Below, in pieces: positions 61,301 through 64,000 of a stretch of 64,000 nt of DNA. The position numbers and the translations under genes were made by a program. How positions within the stretch are numbered: the first letter of the stretch is position 1; every line of letters begins with the position of its first letter. Source of the DNA: Planctomycetota bacterium (lineage in GTDB: Bacteria > Planctomycetota > UBA1135); the NCBI GenBank assembly GCA_021776795.1, contig JAJFFC010000008.1:62001-126000 (forward strand). The letters run 5' to 3'. Under the pieces are notes generated by a model. That model was not told the origin of the DNA and made no database searches. It worked only from the letters and a program-made list of their open reading frames with translations.

Positions 61301-61507
61301 GACCGTCGCGTGCTCGACAAACGCCATGCTTCCTTCTTGGAGGAGCTACCCGGCGGCGTAGAAGCTTGGCAGCAGCCCGAAATTATTCAGGCTGATACCG
61401 ATACCTGTTTCGAGCGCACCTTTGCGCATATGCAACTGCTCGCCGACCTCGAACGCCGCGGCCTCAGCCCGAAGTTCTCGCAGGGTCGTTCGGCGCCAAG
61501 CTTATAG
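58373..61507 (+). CDS. DinG/XPD-type superfamily 2 helicase
   Basis: 1044 residues, longer than E. coli DinG (716). The N-terminal 270 residues resemble a worn DnaQ-type exonuclease module (FVALASLGPDLEHDGLFFLEAWSF), without its Asp/Glu pair. The helicase starts near 290: Walker A APTGTGKT at 338-345, a DECD box (527-530) in place of DEAH, and motif VI QGCGRLIRTDKDRGAVMILDRR. Cys412, Cys483, Cys484 and Cys492 could hold the 4Fe-4S cluster typical of XPD/DinG. It probably unwinds branched DNA. Its stop is back to back with that of the aminotransferase. Confidence 0.88.
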   Translation: MNASTDPVFVALASLGPDLEHDGLFFLEAWSFTTEGGPEAVIPALWCSPFLAGEPPQHAPRRLADCGLTGEKLAELPHWREVLPALLADLSARPVVVMDDAASFLGRFRLLCPGLEPPRVLALTDLATFLHPRRGELQPQALLQSWCGQSASTPIEASWLRQLLTALVRGHFERPSRVRQLFARGLAELLEDPGQAAAEQSREWLELIADLLNQPSRFGAGGQDDDALFFAELEDGAFEDDVDRSPLDLDRLLRDLTPRFSEDYRLDFDQLDALSSRQEDRAPLSEEAKQRLSAYFDLLPKHFAKDGEDPKERPGQRALAEAMSSSLEREQAYLLADAPTGTGKTLAYLGPLLLWAEENQTRVAVSTYTRALQEQAFFRELPRALDLLESAGLPRAQRPRVALLKGRANYICGRAILDAAPEPSSASAVARATWLRLALFFLEDPSADLDGFPVMPGMPAGHPAQVLRAADGMLRKVRALPNCCRGRAAKRCAAGVRTLRAERAHLVVTNHAYLLARPDDFSHVLCDECDHLHEVTLSARSFDIELDEVTDLVNNLRRKRRRDSGALAVLGPFLERLHLGENGERLLGAAEESESFTSGLDAAAHVTAREMRAFDEYRREVSPSMAKEETAFLLHEYMSSGRGDGLLTALRGLREAVDGLDSALRTVIEELGDLPQRRARKLRWELLRPLEVLAHWREGLTLWLGGDSDEGDFSDTFHFEALFEQRQKPLLALKLLLPQEWLGKVYYPSLRHAFLVSATARLRGGFKAMSGYLGLDLVTKDNPEISPESISTFRGAPYFDHKAALYCVPEDAPPYAYRGPDADDWLEYVEDVLLFLAERTRGRTLGLFTNRVLLQRVGERLAPRFRALSLPFYWQGMPGFRKEEIMRRFRQNEDAVLLGLDTFWFGVDFPGTTCEYVVIPKLPYGAPDDYMTAQQARMGWGPQRHRIYLPKALAMFRQGCGRLIRTDKDRGAVMILDRRVLDKRHASFLEELPGGVEAWQQPEIIQADTDTCFERTFAHMQLLADLERRGLSPKFSQGRSAPSL

Positions 61508-62812
61508 CTTGCGGAAACCGGCTTCCATGGCGCTGACGAAGGCATCGACTTCGGCTTCGCCCATCGGCGTAGATAGGGTGCCAGCGCAAGTGTTGATCAT
61601 CATGAAACCAGATTCGAACATGTGGTCGAGTTGCTGGTTAATCATGCGGTTCTCTTCTGCGCTGGCGTAGGTCTCGCGATAGTTGCGCGGTGCCTGCTTC
61701 TTGAAGTGCACGCGGAACATGCTGCCGCCGCCGGTGACACAAGCCGTAATCCCCGTGCGCTCGATGGCGGCTTCGAGACCTTTCACACAACGTTCGGTTA
61801 AGGCATTGAGCCGCGTCACCGCAGCTTGGTCAAACAAACGCATCGTGGTGAGTCCGGCAACCATCGTCACCGGATTCGCCGAGAAGGTGCCCGAATGCGG
61901 GAACAAAACCTTGTCGGCAAGAGGGTTCATGACATCCATGACGTCGGCGCGTCCAGCCAAGGCCCCTACCGGGAAGCCACCGCCGATGGCTTTGCCGATT
62001 GCGGTCAGGTCGGGCTGGCAGTCGTACCAAGATTGAGCGCCGGCATACTCGGAACGGAAGGTCACGACCTCGTCATAGACCAAAAGCGCACCGTTTTCTT
62101 CGGTCCACTTGCGCAAAGCCATGAGGAAGTCGGGCTCGATTTTCATCAGGCCGACGCGGTGCGACATCAGGTCAAGCAGAACTGCCGCGAGGTCCACTTT
62201 ATGCTCGTCGAGGATCGCAATCGCGCGCTCGATGTCGTTGTAGGGAATGATCACGACATCATTCAGCGCAGAGGCTGGCGTGCCATATGCCACCGGCACG
62301 CTGCGCGGGTGGTCTACTTCGCCCCAAACTTCCGGGCGCGAGGTTTGGCTGATTTCGGCATAGTCATAGAGACCGTGATAGGCGCCTTCGACCTTGGCGA
62401 TCTTCGGCCGCCCGGTAAAGGCACGGGAAGCCTTGAGCATGCCCATGACGGCTTCGGTACCGGAGTTGACGAAGCGCAGCTTCTCGAAGGAGGGACAGCG
62501 CTCGCACAAATACTCGGCGTACTCCACTTCGATTGCGGTGGCGAGCGTGAAGGCGGAACCGCGTTGCAATTGCGCGGTCACTGCGGCCACAATTTCTGGG
62601 TGAGCATGGCCATGCAACAACGAAGCCATGTTGTTGGAGAAGTCGAGGAACTCCTGCCCCTCGATGTCGGTCACGCAAAAGCCAGAAGCATGATCCGCAT
62701 AGAGCGGATGGGGCTTACGCAACACCGTGTTCCGACTGACTCCCCCGGGCAGAGTTTGCAGCGCTCGTTGATACAGGGCCGCGCTTTTGGAGGTCGTATC
62801 AGGCTTGGTCAT
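61502..62812 (-). CDS. Class III aminotransferase (glutamate-1-semialdehyde aminomutase-like)
   Basis: 436 residues. PLP Lys274 lies in TAIGKAIGGGFPVGAL, Asp247 in LLVYDEVVTF, and the phosphate-binding area in FVNSGTEAVMGMLKASRAF. GVSRNTV and the overall length fit the HemL-like subgroup. HemL proper uses the same motifs in tetrapyrrole synthesis. The direct neighbour is a CoA-transferase pair with 3 bp spacing, so this copy more likely acts on an amino acid or semialdehyde in a catabolic route. Function therefore open. Confidence 0.88.
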   Translation of the reverse strand: MTKPDTTSKSAALYQRALQTLPGGVSRNTVLRKPHPLYADHASGFCVTDIEGQEFLDFSNNMASLLHGHAHPEIVAAVTAQLQRGSAFTLATAIEVEYAEYLCERCPSFEKLRFVNSGTEAVMGMLKASRAFTGRPKIAKVEGAYHGLYDYAEISQTSRPEVWGEVDHPRSVPVAYGTPASALNDVVIIPYNDIERAIAILDEHKVDLAAVLLDLMSHRVGLMKIEPDFLMALRKWTEENGALLVYDEVVTFRSEYAGAQSWYDCQPDLTAIGKAIGGGFPVGALAGRADVMDVMNPLADKVLFPHSGTFSANPVTMVAGLTTMRLFDQAAVTRLNALTERCVKGLEAAIERTGITACVTGGGSMFRVHFKKQAPRNYRETYASAEENRMINQQLDHMFESGFMMINTCAGTLSTPMGEAEVDAFVSAMEAGFRKL

Positions 62813-62815
62813 GAT

Positions 62816-63490
62816 TTAAGAAGCAGTTGGTGTCGCGATGGGCAATAGCGGCGCCCCGGTGCGTTCGGCAACATAGTCGAAAGTCACCCCCGGACTCAAC
62901 TCCACGAGCTGAAATCCTTCGTCGGTGACTGCAATCACTGCCAAATCGGTGTAGATGCGATCGACCACGCCGGGCCCAGTTAAGGGGTAGGTGCAGGCAT
63001 CGACCAACTTGGGGTCGCCGTGCTTCGTGCAGTGCTGTGTCACCACAAACACCGACTTCACCCCCGCCACGAGGTCCATCGCGCCGCCGACGGCCGGAAT
63101 GGCGTCGGGACCGCCGGTGGACCAATTCGCCAGGTCCCCATTATTGGCCACTTGCAACGCACCGAGCACACAGAGGTCGAGGTGACCGCCGCGAATCATG
63201 GCAAAGCTGTCTGGGTGTTGGAAGTAACTGGCCCCGGGAATCGCCGTGACCTGGCGCTTACCGGCGTTGATGAGCTCAGGCTCCCCTTCTCCCTCGGCGG
63301 GCGACGGCCCCATGCCCAACAAACCGTTTTCGGTGTGGTAAATGAACTCGCGGCCTTCAGGCACGAAGCGGGTGATGAGCTCCGGAATGCCAATGCCTAA
63401 GTTCACATAGGAGCCATCCGGGATATCCATGGCGACACGTTGCGCCATTTCCTCGCGGCTCAAGCCAATCTTGGCGTCGTTTGCGCTCAT
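62816..63490 (-). CDS. 3-oxoacid CoA-transferase, subunit B
   Basis: 224 residues. Catalytic Glu54 in HTENGLLGMGP forms the enzyme-CoA thioester. N-terminal NLGIGIPELITRFVP and later GGHLDLCVLGALQV are family motifs. The enzyme moves CoA between succinyl-CoA and acetoacetate (or adipate) together with subunit A. It overlaps the subunit A stop as ATGA, and is followed by an aminotransferase after 3 bp. With the thiolases elsewhere in the window it could supply acetoacetyl-CoA for cleavage. Confidence 0.94.
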   Translation of the reverse strand: MSANDAKIGLSREEMAQRVAMDIPDGSYVNLGIGIPELITRFVPEGREFIYHTENGLLGMGPSPAEGEGEPELINAGKRQVTAIPGASYFQHPDSFAMIRGGHLDLCVLGALQVANNGDLANWSTGGPDAIPAVGGAMDLVAGVKSVFVVTQHCTKHGDPKLVDACTYPLTGPGVVDRIYTDLAVIAVTDEGFQLVELSPGVTFDYVAERTGAPLLPIATPTAS

Positions 63491-64000
63491 GGGTAGGACA
63501 CTCCGGAGGCGACGAGTACGGATTCGTGTTGTGGGTTTTGCACCTGCACCACCCGGTTGACGAAGATGCCTGGCGTGACCACGATTTCGGGGTCCATTTC
63601 GCCGGGCGCCACCACGCTCTCTGTCTGCACAATCGTCACGGTTCCAGCCATCGCCATCGGCGGGGCAAAATTCCGTGCGGTCTTATTGAAGATCAAGTTG
63701 CCGTAGGTGTCGGCCTGGCGGCATTTAATGAGCGTGAAGTCAGCCTTGAGTCCACGTTCCATGATGTAGGTCTTGCCGTCGAACTCGCGCGTTTCCTTGC
63801 CGTCGGCAAGCATGGTGCCTACTGCGGTTGCGGTGTAAAAGGCAGGAATGCCTGCGCCACCGGCGCGAATGCGCTCGGCAAGCGTTCCTTGCGGCACCAG
63901 CTCCAATTCAATCTTTCCGCTGCGGTAGAGCTCCGGGAACACGGTGGAGTTCATCGAACGCGGATAGGAGCAAATCATTTTGGACACTCGTCCCGCCTTA
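63487..64000 (-). CDS. 3-oxoacid CoA-transferase, subunit A (truncated at window edge)
   Basis: The C-terminal part only. The frame stays open to the end of the window and reads KAGRVSKMICSYPRSMNS there, the usual interior of subunit A. GTG at 63987 therefore is not the start. Following blocks ELELVPQGTLAERIRAGGAGIPAFYT and NLIFNKTARNFAPPMAMAG match the family. Together with subunit B it transfers CoA to 3-oxo acids. Roughly 60-70 N-terminal residues with the GFGLCG motif lie outside the window. Confidence 0.92.
   Translation of the reverse strand, partial: KAGRVSKMICSYPRSMNSTVFPELYRSGKIELELVPQGTLAERIRAGGAGIPAFYTATAVGTMLADGKETREFDGKTYIMERGLKADFTLIKCRQADTYGNLIFNKTARNFAPPMAMAGTVTIVQTESVVAPGEMDPEIVVTPGIFVNRVVQVQNPQHESVLVASGVSYP

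Noticed and set aside
61826-62848. 340-codon plus-strand open frame.
   Set aside because: Antisense to the class III aminotransferase, whose PLP motifs are clear.
63985-63987. GTG as the start of the CoA-transferase subunit A gene.
   Set aside because: The frame continues upstream with KAGR, which belongs to the conserved interior of the protein.
1-64000. CRISPR arrays, transposases, integrases, tRNA genes.
   Set aside because: No regular direct repeats with spacers, DDE or recombinase motifs, or tRNA T-arm patterns were found in the short intergenic regions.

Overview
The window looks like a chromosomal segment of a moderately GC-rich, Gram-negative-type bacterium, most likely from the Planctomycetota or a neighbouring PVC lineage. 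The pointers are a BlaI/M56 pair with no beta-lactamase, a beta-propeller dehydrogenase coupled to a lipoprotein cytochrome c, large secreted FG-GAP and SbsA-type Ig proteins, DUF4397 and DUF5005/4185-like exported proteins, BamD-like and LptE-like lipoproteins (implying an outer membrane), and a lysine-rich histone-fold protein. The taxonomic call is inference; no rRNA lies in the window. Shine-Dalgarno sequences are often absent. ATGA, GTGA and TAATG start/stop overlaps are very common, so translational coupling appears to be a general habit here.

Layout. 1-3808 (minus): propeller dehydrogenase (cut by the left edge), cytochrome c lipoprotein, DjlA-like co-chaperone and an M10-like metalloprotease. 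3850-4317 (plus): DCC-family protein. 4322-9591 (minus): two thiolases, a crotonase, a cyclophilin and a cyclophilin-parvulin lipoprotein in one run. 9646-11512 (minus): BlaI/M56 sensor pair, divergent from ATP-type PEP carboxykinase at 11633, which ends in a clear terminator. 13406-18002: a membrane protein, DUF4397, a membrane-anchored helical-repeat protein, a YedF-C/DsrE protein, and a secreted hydrolase with a small partner. 18071-27621 (mostly minus): a nested FG-GAP lipoprotein, a YtcJ-type amidohydrolase, a DUF5005/4185-like lipoprotein, an NTF2-cupin protein, a saccharopine-dehydrogenase-like protein and HutI.

27660-38690 is a plus-strand housekeeping block: CNNM/CorC, RecO, BamD-like, LptE-like, FtsH, FolP, CdaA, CdaR/YbbR, GlmM, TsaB. 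It links envelope biogenesis, membrane proteolysis, folate, c-di-AMP and cell-wall precursor supply. A histone-fold protein with an H1-like tail lies convergent to it. 39153-46575 continues with an unknown protein, Alr, a giant AsmA-like protein, a mannose-1-phosphate guanylyltransferase and YqgF, followed at once by the RNase P RNA.

47058-64000 holds a Nudix hydrolase, a small unknown protein, FdhD, an ArsC/Spx-like protein, a degenerate receiver, an aldehyde dehydrogenase, a PAS/GAF hybrid histidine kinase, an MqnA/MqnD-type protein, an atypical protein kinase divergent from a type II (archaeal-like) methionine aminopeptidase, a Leu/Glu-type amino-acid dehydrogenase, a DinG/XPD-type helicase, a class III aminotransferase and a two-subunit 3-oxoacid CoA-transferase cut by the right edge. 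I see no insertion sequences, phage genes, CRISPR arrays or tRNAs.
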